NCBI GenBank assembly: GCA_902564385.1
Contig: CACFAT010000005.1
Coordinates: forward strand, 22,594-86,593
Source: an uncultured Pelagibacteraceae bacterium
GTDB lineage: Bacteria; Pseudomonadota; Alphaproteobacteria; Pelagibacterales; Pelagibacteraceae
Direction of reading: 5' to 3'
Length of the DNA stretch: 64,000 nt
Positions within the stretch are counted from its first letter, which is position 1. Each line of letters opens with the position of its first letter. The notes beneath the pieces were generated by a model. It made no database searches. It was given only the letters and a program-made list of their open reading frames with translations, and had not been told where the DNA came from. The translations under genes and the position numbers were made by a program. Positions 8,832 to 18,902 of the stretch are shown here, one piece after another.

Positions 8832-11149
8832 ATTCTTCTTCTTATATTTAAATAACCAAAGATTGATAAAAGAATAAGAGCGATAGGATAAATTATTTCT
8901 TTTTTTGGTCTATTCTGATTTTCAATTTTAAATTCATTAATAATATCTCCCATATCTAAACCAGATTTTTTTGCAATTCCATTCCATTTTAAAGTATCAA
9001 TTATGGTTTTACTGTCTTCTACAACTAAGCTCATTCCATAATCATCTAAACTGAAATTTTCATCAAAACTATTTTTTTCAATTACAAATAATTTATATCT
9101 TTCGCCGTACTCTGTAAGTCTAGTAATTTTAATTTTTATCTCTTTATTATAATCAAACTGTTTTTTGTTTATTTCTTCAATACTTAAATAGTTATATTTT
9201 GGGTAAAATTTATTTAGAATAAATTCTGGAGATAATAATGATATTGAAATTATTAAAAAAATAACAATCTCATACCATCTCAATTTATTTATAAACCATC
9301 CCTGAGTAGCAGAAGTAAATACTAAAATCCCAATCAATGAGGTTGCTATGACCATTAAGCCATGCCATATGCTTTCAATACCAATTAATAATAACTCACT
9401 GTTAAATAGGAATACAATAGGAAGTATTCCAGTTCTCAGACTATACCAAAATGCCTGGGCTCCTGTTCTTAATGGGTCTCCACCAGAAATAGCAGCAGCT
9501 GCGTAAGATGCTAAGCCTACTGGAGGTGTTACATCTGCCATTAGGCCAAAATAGAACACGAATAAATGAACGGCAATTAAAGGAAAAATAAATCCTGATG
9601 CATTTCCAACATCCACAAGAACAGTTGCCATTAGAGATGCTACAACAACGTAGTTTGCCGTAGTTGGTAAACCCATACCCAATAGTAAACACAAAATAAT
9701 AGTTAAAAATAAGAGAATAATAACATTATCTTTTGCAATCGACTCGATTACAATTATTAAATTAGTACTCAAACCTGTAGATCCAACTGCACCAACTATA
9801 ATACCTGCTGTTGCAATTGCTATTCCGACACTAACCATATTCAAAGCACCCTTTTCAAAACCAAAAACAGTTTGGTTGTACCAATAAATTAAAGCGTTCT
9901 TAATGTTCTTTTCTTTAAAAATTTTATTTAAAAGATTAACTATAATTAAAGTTATTGTTGCAAAAAAAATAGAGTAAGAAGCTGTAAGCCTCATATAAAC
10001 TAGTAGATATATAAGAACAAATATTGGAACTAAAAAATGTATTCCTTCAAAAAATGTTTTTTTTAATTTTGGAATATCGTTTTCATCCATACCTTTTAAA
10101 TTTAATTTAAGCGCTTCAAGGTGAGATATATAAAATAGCGCAATGTAAGAAATTATAGCTGGTAAAAAAGCATGTCTGACAACTTCAAAATATGTAACAC
10201 CGATAAAACTTGCCATCACAAAAGCTGCTGCTCCCATAACAGGAGGCATTATTTGACCATTAACTGATGAAGATACTTCGATTGCACCCGCTTTTTCTTT
10301 GGAAAAACCAGTCTTTTTCATAATTGGAATTGTAAATGTTCCAGTTGTAACTGTATTAGCAATTGATGATCCAGAGATTAATCCTGTCATACCAGATCCA
10401 AGAATAGCTGCTTTGGCAGGACCACCTCGCATTTTTCCAACCATTGCAAAAGCTAAATCTAAAAAATATTTACCCCCTCCAGCAGTTTCTAAAAGTGCTC
10501 CAAAAAGTACAAAGAGAAATATGAAATCTACAGAAACACCTATCGGAATTCCGAAAATAGCTTCTTGATCAAACCATTGAAAACCAACTAACCTTTTTAA
10601 TGATAATCCACCATGAGAAATTATGTCTGGTGCATATTGCCCAAAATAAGAAAATAACAAAAAACAAACTGCAATAACAACTAATGGGACACCTATTACT
10701 CTGCGTGTAGCCTCTAGAAGAATTAATATTCCAATTATTCCAAGTATTAACTCAATTGGAATAGTGAAATTATCGGAAAGATTTATTTTAAGTAATATTC
10801 CACCCCTATCTACTAATTGATCGTAAAAAACATAAATATATAAACAACAAATTGCACCTGTTATTGCAATTAATATATCTATAAAATTTACTTTTTTACC
10901 CCTTGCATAGGGAAATATTAAAAAAGCTAGTAAAAGTGCAAAGCCAAGATGAATTGCTCTAGCTGGTAAACCTTTAAACATTCCAAAATTTAACCAAAAT
11001 GGAAATGGAGAAGCATACCAAAGCTGAAATAAAGACCAGGTTATTGCAATAATAGCAACTAACTTTAAATGAAAACCTGTTAGGTTTCTTGTAGGAGAAA
11101 GATCTTCTTTAATCTTATTTTCAATTTTTTTATCTATGTCTGCTGACAT
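8828..11149 (-). CDS. TRAP transporter fused membrane subunit (4TM-12TM), TAXI type
   Basis: This 773-residue protein is the inner-membrane part of a tripartite ATP-independent periplasmic transporter in which the small (DctQ-like) and large (DctM-like) subunits are fused. It has an N-terminal group of about five helices and then the long permease domain, with the conserved ILGSGMTGLISGSSIANTV and LLLGMGLPTTANYVVVAS regions. After the last large helical block there is a soluble C-terminal piece of about 110 residues. It contains WNGIAKKSGLDMGDII, which resembles the PDZ-like DUF3394 extension seen in this subfamily, and a closing helix followed by RRRI. The binding protein is encoded just upstream. 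The substrate is unknown; TAXI systems often take dicarboxylates or other organic acids. Confidence 0.9.
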   Translation of the reverse strand: MSADIDKKIENKIKEDLSPTRNLTGFHLKLVAIIAITWSLFQLWYASPFPFWLNFGMFKGLPARAIHLGFALLLAFLIFPYARGKKVNFIDILIAITGAICCLYIYVFYDQLVDRGGILLKINLSDNFTIPIELILGIIGILILLEATRRVIGVPLVVIAVCFLLFSYFGQYAPDIISHGGLSLKRLVGFQWFDQEAIFGIPIGVSVDFIFLFVLFGALLETAGGGKYFLDLAFAMVGKMRGGPAKAAILGSGMTGLISGSSIANTVTTGTFTIPIMKKTGFSKEKAGAIEVSSSVNGQIMPPVMGAAAFVMASFIGVTYFEVVRHAFLPAIISYIALFYISHLEALKLNLKGMDENDIPKLKKTFFEGIHFLVPIFVLIYLLVYMRLTASYSIFFATITLIIVNLLNKIFKEKNIKNALIYWYNQTVFGFEKGALNMVSVGIAIATAGIIVGAVGSTGLSTNLIIVIESIAKDNVIILLFLTIILCLLLGMGLPTTANYVVVASLMATVLVDVGNASGFIFPLIAVHLFVFYFGLMADVTPPVGLASYAAAAISGGDPLRTGAQAFWYSLRTGILPIVFLFNSELLLIGIESIWHGLMVIATSLIGILVFTSATQGWFINKLRWYEIVIFLIISISLLSPEFILNKFYPKYNYLSIEEINKKQFDYNKEIKIKITRLTEYGERYKLFVIEKNSFDENFSLDDYGMSLVVEDSKTIIDTLKWNGIAKKSGLDMGDIINEFKIENQNRPKKEIIYPIALILLSIFGYLNIRRRI

Positions 11150-11171
11150 TCAGCTTAATATATAAAAAAAA

Positions 11172-11195
11172 AGGCCCAATAGATATATTGGGCCT
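11172..11195 (-). terminator. Hairpin between TAXI binding protein and permease genes
   Basis: The arms AGGCCCAATA and TATTGGGCCT form a perfect 10-bp stem with a 4-base loop. On the minus strand the stem is followed by a run of T, as in an intrinsic terminator. It lies after the binding-protein gene and before the permease gene of the same transporter, so partial termination or stabilisation of the upstream mRNA would give more binding protein than permease. The stem-loop is seen directly; the function is inferred. Confidence 0.8.
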
Positions 11196-11216
11196 AAATT
11201 TTTTATATAGATTTAA

Positions 11217-12224
11217 TTACATTAAACCAGCTTCTTTATAATATTTAACAGCTCCAGGATGAAGTGGTGCTGATAAACCATCAGCTATCATATTTTTTTT
11301 CTCCAAAGGAGCGAAAGCTGGATGTTGTTTTCTAAAATCATCAAAATTTTCAAAAACAGCTTTTGTAACTTGGTAAACCAAATCTTCAGACACATCCACA
11401 CTTGTTACTACAGTAGCTTTAACACCGAATGTAGTTACATCTTTTTTCTGTTTAGTATAAGTGCCTTTTGGAATTGTTGCAGATGCATAATAATCAGCTC
11501 CACTTATAATTCCATCAATTACATCTCCTGTTAAATTGATTGGCATAGCTTTAGCTGCACATGTTGCTGCTTGTTCCATTGCCCCATTAGGAAAACCTAC
11601 TGAATATCCAAACGCATCAATTTTACCATCACATAGAGCTTTTACTTGCTCTGAAGATGTTAGCTCAGTAACTGATTTAAAGAAACTGTTATCAACGCCC
11701 ATAGCTTTCATTAATTCTTCCATTGTTCCTCTTTGACCAGAACCTGGGTTCCCAATGTTTACTACTTTTCCTTTAAGACCCATAAAATCTTTGACTTTTG
11801 CTTTTTTTCTAGCCCAGATTTGAAATGGCTCGTTATGTACTGAGAAAACAGCTCTTAAATTTTTGAATTGTTTTCCTTCCCATTTGCTTGATCCATTATA
11901 AGCATGATATTGCCAATCAGATTGTGCTACACCAAATTGAAACTCGCCATCTTTTATTTGTCCGATGTTATAATTTGAGCCTCCAGTTGAAGGAGCGGTA
12001 CATCTGTAAGCTTTATCTTTCATGCCTTTTTTTCTACCATGTTCAGCACTAATTGCTGATTTGTGTAACATTTTACAAATGGCGTTTCCTGTCTGAAAAT
12101 AAACTCCAGTTGGTCCTCCTGTGCCTATTGTAAAAAACTCTGCTGATTTTGCTATTGATCCAAATGAAAATATAGCTGCAAAAATAATCAGAGAGCTTGA
12201 TATTGTTGATAATATTTTTTTCAT
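11217..12224 (-). CDS. TAXI-family TRAP transporter substrate-binding protein
   Basis: This 335-residue periplasmic binding protein opens with a signal peptide (positive MKK, hydrophobic core, cleavage probably after SIAKSA). The mature N-terminus FFTIGTGGPTGVYFQTGNA is typical of TAXI proteins, as is the later CTAPSTGGSNYNIGQI segment. It binds the substrate outside the inner membrane and delivers it to the fused permease encoded downstream. A good ribosome-binding site (GAGAGGG) precedes the ATG. The hairpin after the gene probably raises its expression relative to the permease. Confidence 0.92.
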   Translation of the reverse strand: MKKILSTISSSLIIFAAIFSFGSIAKSAEFFTIGTGGPTGVYFQTGNAICKMLHKSAISAEHGRKKGMKDKAYRCTAPSTGGSNYNIGQIKDGEFQFGVAQSDWQYHAYNGSSKWEGKQFKNLRAVFSVHNEPFQIWARKKAKVKDFMGLKGKVVNIGNPGSGQRGTMEELMKAMGVDNSFFKSVTELTSSEQVKALCDGKIDAFGYSVGFPNGAMEQAATCAAKAMPINLTGDVIDGIISGADYYASATIPKGTYTKQKKDVTTFGVKATVVTSVDVSEDLVYQVTKAVFENFDDFRKQHPAFAPLEKKNMIADGLSAPLHPGAVKYYKEAGLM

Positions 12225-12332
12225 ATACCCTCTCTTAAGTTTTAAAATTAAATCTAACTATTTATTGCTTCGAGTGTCTAGTAAATTCATTAAATATAAG
12301 TGTTGCTAATTAAGGAATTTTTTATGCGATTA

Positions 12333-13556
12333 TTATTTTTCAACCCAAGATTTTAATTTATTTACTCCTTCTACAACCTTTGGGGCGTACAATTTTATTA
12401 ACTCATCATTAATATCGGTTTTTTCATTAATACTTTTCATGAACGTATCTCCATCAAAGTCTGTAAAACTTAAACGAGCTATCATCCTTTTTTGATCAAA
12501 TCCAAAATCACTTCCTGGAAGTAAAGCAATATTTAAATCAGTTAAAATTTCATCGCATAAAATGGAAGAGCTATCAAATTTTTTGTTCAAGAATTCTGGC
12601 AATAAATAAAAGCCTCCCATTGGTTTGTTCATAATGATATTATTAGATGATAAATTTTTGTAAACGTACTCTCCAACAGCTTTAAGAATTTTTTTTGATT
12701 TTAAAATATAATCTTCGTGATTGGTATTAAAAGCGGATATTGCAGCAAACTGAATTGGTGAACTTACTGCAGAAAATGTTTCACTTGCTAAAACTTTCAT
12801 AGATTTGAGTAATTCAATTTTTTTCATTGGGATTATAAAGTACCCAAGTCTCCATCCTCCAGCACCGCACCATTTACTAAGTCCGTTGCTTATTATGACA
12901 TTATCCGGGCATTGCTCAAAAATTGAACTATAATTTTCATCAAATGTTAATTCAGAATAAATTTCATCTGATAAAACCAAAATATTATATTTTTTTATTA
13001 TTAAGGAAATTTCTTTTAAATTTTTGCATACCTGCCCTGAAGGGTTGTTTGGAGAATTAAGAAATAAAAGATATTTTTTATCCGGTTTTTTTAAAATAAT
13101 TTTTTCTATTTCTTGAGCTTTAGGAAACCAATTATTTTCAGCTGATGTTTGAATCCAATGATAGTTATTTTTAGCTATAATTGATTGAGGCTTATAAGAT
13201 ACCCAACTTGGAGCTGGCAACAACACTTCACCTTCAAATGCTAAATGCATCAAGAACATTAGCTCTTTGGTCCCAGGGCCTACTATGACCTGATCTGATT
13301 TAAAATTGTAATTTTTCTTTTTTGACTCATAATTTGCAATTGAGTCTCTTAATTTATCTAATCCTTGGATAGGTAAATAACTTTTCTGATGTGCATTTTT
13401 TTTTAATTCTTCAACAATAGTAATTGGAACTGGGAATGGTGATTGTCCAAATCCAAACTTAATAATATTTTTTCCCTTATTTTCAATAACTTTCGATTTT
13501 TCATTTAATTTTAGTGTTGCTGATAAACTTAGGTTTTTAATAGTATCTTTAATCAT
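12333..13556 (-). CDS. Class I/II pyridoxal-phosphate aminotransferase
   Basis: This 407-residue fold-type I aminotransferase shows the usual landmarks in order: FGFGQSPFPVP near the N-terminus, the SPNNPSGQV motif, DEIYSEL for the ring-stacking Asp/Tyr, and SNGLSKWCGAGGWRLGY with the Schiff-base Lys. The Arg that binds the substrate carboxylate is in the C-terminal region (MIARLSFTDF). It resembles aspartate or aromatic aminotransferases, but the specificity cannot be assigned. Its ATG shares one base with the stop of the acetoacetyl-CoA synthetase gene (TAATG), so the two are probably one operon. That suggests a role near acetoacetate or amino-acid degradation; this is inference. Confidence 0.85.
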   Translation of the reverse strand: MIKDTIKNLSLSATLKLNEKSKVIENKGKNIIKFGFGQSPFPVPITIVEELKKNAHQKSYLPIQGLDKLRDSIANYESKKKNYNFKSDQVIVGPGTKELMFLMHLAFEGEVLLPAPSWVSYKPQSIIAKNNYHWIQTSAENNWFPKAQEIEKIILKKPDKKYLLFLNSPNNPSGQVCKNLKEISLIIKKYNILVLSDEIYSELTFDENYSSIFEQCPDNVIISNGLSKWCGAGGWRLGYFIIPMKKIELLKSMKVLASETFSAVSSPIQFAAISAFNTNHEDYILKSKKILKAVGEYVYKNLSSNNIIMNKPMGGFYLLPEFLNKKFDSSSILCDEILTDLNIALLPGSDFGFDQKRMIARLSFTDFDGDTFMKSINEKTDINDELIKLYAPKVVEGVNKLKSWVEK

Positions 13557-15511
13557 TAAGATTTTAACTCAATAAGATTTTTATATTCATCTAAAGCGGA
13601 TGGATTGGATAATGCTTCAATATTATTTATTTTATTGCCATCAATGATATTTTTAACAGCTACTTCTACAATTTTACCATTCTTAGTTCTTGGAATATCA
13701 TTAACTGTAATTATTTTAGCAGGCACATGCCTTGGAGAAGCCTCATATCTAATTGTTCTTTTTAGTTTCGACATTAATTTTTCTTCTAATTTATTGTTTT
13801 TAGATAAGACTACAAAAAGTATTATTCTTACATCATTATCCCAAGATTGACCTACTACTATAGACTCTTTTATTTCTTTAAATTTTTCTACAACAGAGTA
13901 AATTTCAGCTGTACCAAGTCGAACACCTCCTGGGTTTAATGTAGCGTCTGATCTTCCATAGATTATATAAGACCCATTATTCTTTCTTTCAGCATAATCT
14001 CCATGATGCCAAATATTTTTAAATTTTGAAAAATAAGCTTTTTTATATTTAACTTTTCCAGGATCATTCCAAAATTTTAAAGGCATCGATGGAAAAGGGT
14101 TTCTGCATACCAATTCTCCTTTTTTATTTAAAATTGATTTACCTTTTTCAGAAAATACTGCTGTATCCATGCCAAGACCATTGTTTTGTATTTCGCCGCT
14201 ATTTACACTTGAATAAATGTTTCCATTTACAAAACAGGAGACAATATCTGTTCCTCCAGAAATGGAAGCCAAATGAACATTTTTTTTTATATTTCTATAA
14301 ACAAATTCAAAACCATCTTTAGAAAGTGGAGATCCTGTTGAACAAATAGTTTTTAAAGACTTGAGTTTTATTTTTTCTTTTACTTTTACATTCTGTTTAA
14401 TAAGTTGGTCAATATACTTTGCACTTATACCGAATAGAGTAACTTTCTCTTTATTTGCAATTTTTAACAATAAATCTGGAGATTTATACATAGGAAAACC
14501 ATCGAATAACAATATTGATGCTTCAGATGCTAGGGCTGTAACAAGCCAATTCCACATCATCCATCCACAAGTTGTAAAGTAAAATACATTATCATTTGGT
14601 TTTATATTGCAATGTAATCTATGTTCTTTTAGGTGTTGTAATAAAACTCCACCAGATCTATGGCAAATACATTTGGGTTTACCTGTTGTGCCACTTGAGT
14701 ATAAAATTGCTAATTCGTGGTCAAAATCAAATTTTTTTAACTTAATTTTATTTATTTCAAGTTTTTTAATCTCTGTAAAATTATAAATTTTTATATTTTT
14801 AATTTTGTTTAATTTTCTTAATTTTTTTCCAGGATAATTTAAAATTAATACCGATTTTATACTTTTTATTTTTTTTAATATTTTAGGCAATCTCTCAATA
14901 ATATTTATTTCTTTTCCGTTATAATAATATTTATCAGTAATAATTAATAATTTAGGTTTGATTTGGGAAAAACGCTCGATAACACCGGGCACACCAAAAT
15001 CAGGTGAGCACGAGCTCCAAATTGATCCTATAGCACTAGCACTTAAGAAACACTCAACTGTTTCTATCTGATTTGGAGTATATGCTGCTATTCTATCCTT
15101 TTCAGAAATATTTATTTTTTTGTAGAATGTAATTATTTTTTTTACATCAATATTAAGTTCTTTCCAGGATTTTTGTTCTCTGTAACCATTTTCACTAACA
15201 AATGTGATGGCTTTTTGATTGGAATTTTTAGCTAAAAGATTTTCTGCAAAATTTAATTTTGAATTAACAAAAAACTTACTATTAATAAGATCCTTTGTTA
15301 GTTTGAATTTATCAGTTTTTTTACCTATAACTTCAAAATATTCCCAGATTGAATTCCAAAAATCTCTTGGATTTTTTACACTCCATTTTAACAACTTTTT
15401 ATAATTTCTTGAAAAATTATATTTATAATATTTTGAAATAAATTTCTCATAAGCAAATAAATTTGAATTTTTTATAAGTTCTTTAGACGGTTCCCAAAGT
15501 TTTTTTGGCAT
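13556..15511 (-). CDS. Acetoacetyl-CoA synthetase
   Basis: This 651-residue ANL-superfamily enzyme probably activates acetoacetate to acetoacetyl-CoA with ATP. Length and N-terminus (KLWEPSKELIKNSNL) match acetoacetate-CoA ligases rather than acetyl-CoA synthetase. The P-loop-like AMP motif is LYSSGTTGKPKCICH. The hinge-adjacent WHHGDYAE and the GRSDATLNPGGVRLG segment are conserved for this subfamily, and the C-terminal catalytic Lys is in PRTKNGKIVEVAV. The gene is divergent from the Suv3-like helicase gene, with about 160 bases between them. The usual symbol would be aacS/acsA; I leave it blank because substrate preference is inferred from overall similarity. Confidence 0.85.
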   Translation of the reverse strand: MPKKLWEPSKELIKNSNLFAYEKFISKYYKYNFSRNYKKLLKWSVKNPRDFWNSIWEYFEVIGKKTDKFKLTKDLINSKFFVNSKLNFAENLLAKNSNQKAITFVSENGYREQKSWKELNIDVKKIITFYKKINISEKDRIAAYTPNQIETVECFLSASAIGSIWSSCSPDFGVPGVIERFSQIKPKLLIITDKYYYNGKEINIIERLPKILKKIKSIKSVLILNYPGKKLRKLNKIKNIKIYNFTEIKKLEINKIKLKKFDFDHELAILYSSGTTGKPKCICHRSGGVLLQHLKEHRLHCNIKPNDNVFYFTTCGWMMWNWLVTALASEASILLFDGFPMYKSPDLLLKIANKEKVTLFGISAKYIDQLIKQNVKVKEKIKLKSLKTICSTGSPLSKDGFEFVYRNIKKNVHLASISGGTDIVSCFVNGNIYSSVNSGEIQNNGLGMDTAVFSEKGKSILNKKGELVCRNPFPSMPLKFWNDPGKVKYKKAYFSKFKNIWHHGDYAERKNNGSYIIYGRSDATLNPGGVRLGTAEIYSVVEKFKEIKESIVVGQSWDNDVRIILFVVLSKNNKLEEKLMSKLKRTIRYEASPRHVPAKIITVNDIPRTKNGKIVEVAVKNIIDGNKINNIEALSNPSALDEYKNLIELKS

Positions 15512-15673
15512 TAAATATTTATATTTATATTGTAAAATTTATGCTAACCTTAGATGATATAAATTGAAAATGAGAACTTTTTCCTATCTGATTCGGACTA
15601 GTTTTAGTCTATTTTTGTTCTTTTTGGGTAACAAAATATAGTAGGCTTAAAAAAGATCATACTAAAAGTAGAT

Positions 15674-18154
15674 ATGTCAAAAAATAAGATCACAGCAGTT
15701 CTTGGACCTACAAATACTGGTAAAACTTTTTTAGCAATAGAAACAATGCTTTCATTCGACTCTGGAATGATAGGATTTCCTCTCAGGCTCTTAGCAAGAG
15801 AAGTATATGACAAGATTGTACAAAAGGTAGATGCATCTAAAGTTGCTCTTATTACTGGTGAAGAAAAAATAATACCAATTAATGCGAAATATTTTTTGTG
15901 TACTGTAGAGTCGATGCCTGTAGATAAAGTTTTAGATTTTGTAGGTATAGATGAAATTCAGATGTGTTCAGATCACGAGCGAGGTCATATTTTTACAGAT
16001 AGATTGTTAAATCTAAGAGGTGAGAAACTAACAATGCTAATGGGTTCGAATACTATAAAAAGTATTATTCAAAAACTTGATGATGATATTGAGTTTATAA
16101 ATAAACAGAGATTATCGAAACTTTCATTTGGGGGACATAAAAAAATTTCTAGGATTGATAGAAAAAGTGCAGTTATAGCTTTTTCAACAGAGGAAGTTTA
16201 TGCAATTGCAGAACTTATAAGGAGACAGAAAGGTGGTGCAGCAATTGTCATGGGATCACTCAGTCCTAAAACTAGAAATTCTCAAGTAAATTTATATCAA
16301 TCTGGAGATGTTGATTATCTTGTTGCTACAGATGCGATTGGAATGGGAATAAATATGGACTTAGATCATGTTTACTTCTCAAACTTAAAAAAATTTGATG
16401 GAAAAAAAATAAGACGGTTAAAAATCTCTGAAATTGGACAAATTTCAGGAAGAGCTGGTCGATATTTAAATGATGGCAGTTTTGGTATTACGGGCGATTG
16501 TGACGAAATTAATCCAGAGGAAATTGAATTTTTAGAAAATCATAATTTTCCGGAAATACAAAATATATTCTGGAGAAATTCTAACCTAAATTTCAACAAT
16601 AAAGAAAATTTATTAAAATCATTGGACGAAAAACCTGGTAAAGATTGGTTAAGAAGAGTTGGAGAATGTGAGGATGAAAAAGTTCTGAAATATTTTTTAA
16701 AGGAGAATAACAGTGCTATTGAGAATAATTCAATAGTTCTAAAGATTCTCTGGGAATGTTGTCAAATACCTGATTTTGTCAAAAAAACATATGGTCATCA
16801 TTTAGAAGTTGTTAGCAAAGTATTTAACTTTTTAACAAATGAAGAAAAAAAAATACCTAATTATTATATGAAAAAACAGCTTTCTATGCTTGATAAACTT
16901 GATGGAAATGTAGACTCGATTTCAAATAGAATATCTAATGTCAGAACTTGGTCATATGTTTCCAATAAATCTAATTGGGTTGAAAATCAAGATTACTGGA
17001 TTGAGAGAACTAAAAATTTAGAAGACAAATTATCAGATAGACTGCACGATGAACTGACAAAAACATTTATAGATAGGAGGGCTAGTGTATTGGCAAAAGG
17101 TTTAAAACAAGACATTGAATTAAAAACTGAGATTATTGAAAAAGAAAAAGTACTAATTAATGGTCAATACATCGGAATTTTGAAGGGATTAAAGCTAAAT
17201 TTAGATCTTAAAGTAGATGCGCTAGATGCAGATATAAAATCATTAAAAAAAGCTGCAAGACAAAATGTAGGTCCAGAAATAATTAGTCGAATTCAACAAA
17301 TAATAGACACAGGACTCATTGAATTAAAAGATAATTTTAAAATTTATTGGAACAAAGATCCAATTGCAAAGCTGAGTGCTGGTCCAGATTATCTTAGACC
17401 GAAAATTGATTTAATTATTGATGAAATGATTGAGAATGATGAAAGAAATAAATTAAATGAATATTTAAATAAGTGGATTAATAAAAAAATAGAGACTGAA
17501 CTAAATAGTCTAATTAAGCTAAAAAATATTAAAGATGAAAGTCCTGAACTCAGAGCTTTAGCTTATAGACTTTATGAAAATAATGGAGTAATCAAAAGGA
17601 TAAACATTTCTGAGTATTTAAAAAAAATTAATCAAGATGACAGAAAAAAACTGAGAAAGTTTGGTGTTAAGTTTGGAAGATATCACATCTTTCTATTTAA
17701 GTTATTTAAACCAAGCTCGGTTTCACTAAGAATTTTGTTATGGAAAAGTTTTAATAATGAATTTTTAGATTTATCACCGCCAACTTTTGGATTAAATTTT
17801 TTAGATAGTATGAAATCTGCAAACGAAGAATTTATGTTGCTTTGTGGATTTGAAAAGTTTGATGATATTTATGTTAGAATAGATATACTTGAAAGATTAT
17901 TTTTATTAATATTTAATTCAAAAAAAGATAACCAAAAAGAAATAAAAGTAATCCCCGAAATGTTAAACTTACTTGGTTGCTCAAAAGAAAACTTTAAAAG
18001 ATTATTAATAAAGATGGAATATAAAATTTATGAAAGAAATAATGAATTTTTTATAAAATACCTTCCATTAAAAAAGAAAATTTCAAAAAAATATGACAAA
18101 AAAGACTATTCTAATAATCCTTTCAGTGTATTAAATCAGTTAAACTTAAAATAA
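15674..18154 (+). CDS. Suv3-like ATP-dependent RNA helicase
   Basis: This 826-residue superfamily-2 helicase resembles the mitochondrial degradosome helicase Suv3, whose relatives are found in alphaproteobacteria. Motif I is GPTNTGKTF near residue 12, motif II reads DEIQ (GIDEIQMCSDHERGH), and later motifs include ATDAIGMGINMDLDHV and the arginine-finger motif QISGRAGRY. The C-terminal half is lysine-rich and helical, as in the family. It unwinds structured RNA; in mitochondria Suv3 works with PNPase, and pnp lies 30 kb away in this window. The stop shares one base with the ATG of the next gene. Confidence 0.88.
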   Translation: MSKNKITAVLGPTNTGKTFLAIETMLSFDSGMIGFPLRLLAREVYDKIVQKVDASKVALITGEEKIIPINAKYFLCTVESMPVDKVLDFVGIDEIQMCSDHERGHIFTDRLLNLRGEKLTMLMGSNTIKSIIQKLDDDIEFINKQRLSKLSFGGHKKISRIDRKSAVIAFSTEEVYAIAELIRRQKGGAAIVMGSLSPKTRNSQVNLYQSGDVDYLVATDAIGMGINMDLDHVYFSNLKKFDGKKIRRLKISEIGQISGRAGRYLNDGSFGITGDCDEINPEEIEFLENHNFPEIQNIFWRNSNLNFNNKENLLKSLDEKPGKDWLRRVGECEDEKVLKYFLKENNSAIENNSIVLKILWECCQIPDFVKKTYGHHLEVVSKVFNFLTNEEKKIPNYYMKKQLSMLDKLDGNVDSISNRISNVRTWSYVSNKSNWVENQDYWIERTKNLEDKLSDRLHDELTKTFIDRRASVLAKGLKQDIELKTEIIEKEKVLINGQYIGILKGLKLNLDLKVDALDADIKSLKKAARQNVGPEIISRIQQIIDTGLIELKDNFKIYWNKDPIAKLSAGPDYLRPKIDLIIDEMIENDERNKLNEYLNKWINKKIETELNSLIKLKNIKDESPELRALAYRLYENNGVIKRINISEYLKKINQDDRKKLRKFGVKFGRYHIFLFKLFKPSSVSLRILLWKSFNNEFLDLSPPTFGLNFLDSMKSANEEFMLLCGFEKFDDIYVRIDILERLFLLIFNSKKDNQKEIKVIPEMLNLLGCSKENFKRLLIKMEYKIYERNNEFFIKYLPLKKKISKKYDKKDYSNNPFSVLNQLNLK

Positions 18155-18579
18155 TGTTTAATCTATTTACAAAAAAAAAAGAGACAATGAAAGATGATGA
18201 TCATTTATCTTTAATTAGTGTTGCATCACTTTTAATACACTCAGCAAAAATTGACGAAAATTTCACGCAAAAAGAAAAAGATATTATTAAAAAAGCTTTA
18301 ATAGAAATGGGAGCGAATAAAGATAATTTAGATGAGATAATAAGAGATGCAGAGTTAAAGGAAAAAGACTCAAATCAAATTTTAGAATTTACCAAAGAGG
18401 TAAAAAATAAAAGTATTGAGGAAAAAAAGATAGTCATAGAGGCTTTATGGACTATTATATATTCAGATGAACAAGCTGATATATATGAAACTAATCTGAT
18501 GAGAAGATTATCTGGACTTCTGTATCTCGATTCAAAAGTAGTCGGGGACATAAAAGAAAAAATTAAATCTAATCAATGA
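18154..18579 (+). CDS. TerB-like helical protein
   Basis: This 141-residue acidic, all-helical protein has the TerB/DUF533-like pattern: [26 protein letters not shown], then a second half with [26 protein letters not shown]. The paired acidic D-E-x-F and DEQAD segments at the helix ends resemble the metal-binding turns of TerB. There is no signal peptide. The role is unknown. It sits between the helicase and ferredoxin genes, coupled to both (TAATG before, 4-base overlap after). In many other alphaproteobacteria, as I recall, an S4-domain RNA-binding protein occupies this slot. Confidence 0.7.
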   Translation: MFNLFTKKKETMKDDDHLSLISVASLLIHSAKIDENFTQKEKDIIKKALIEMGANKDNLDEIIRDAELKEKDSNQILEFTKEVKNKSIEEKKIVIEALWTIIYSDEQADIYETNLMRRLSGLLYLDSKVVGDIKEKIKSNQ

Positions 18580-18902
18580 CTTATTTGGTCAATGATAAAT
18601 GTATAAAGTGTAAACACACAACCTGTGTTGACGTATGTCCGGTTGATTGTTTTTATGAAGGAAAAAATATGCTTGTAATTAAACCTGATGAGTGTATAGA
18701 TTGTGGCGTTTGTGAACCTGAGTGTCCAATAGATGCTATAATATCAGACACTGAAACAGGAAGCGAAAAATGGCTAGAGGTTAATAAAAAATACTCAGAA
18801 ATATGGCCAAATATTTCTGTATCTAAAGAACCTCTGGAAGATCATGAGAAATATAAAAATGAAGAAAATAAGTTTGATAAATACTTTGAAGAAAACATTT
18901 AA
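18576..18902 (+). CDS. fdxA: Seven-iron ferredoxin FdxA
   Basis: This 108-residue ferredoxin has two Cys clusters: [18 protein letters not shown] at the N-terminus and [16 protein letters not shown] after it. The spacing matches FdxA-type proteins with one 3Fe-4S and one 4Fe-4S cluster, and the long C-terminal tail with W and acidic residues is normal for this type. It carries electrons in the cytoplasm; its partner is unknown. It overlaps the upstream TerB-like gene by 4 bases. The downstream carD reading frame begins inside it. Confidence 0.93.
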   Translation: MTYLVNDKCIKCKHTTCVDVCPVDCFYEGKNMLVIKPDECIDCGVCEPECPIDAIISDTETGSEKWLEVNKKYSEIWPNISVSKEPLEDHEKYKNEENKFDKYFEENI

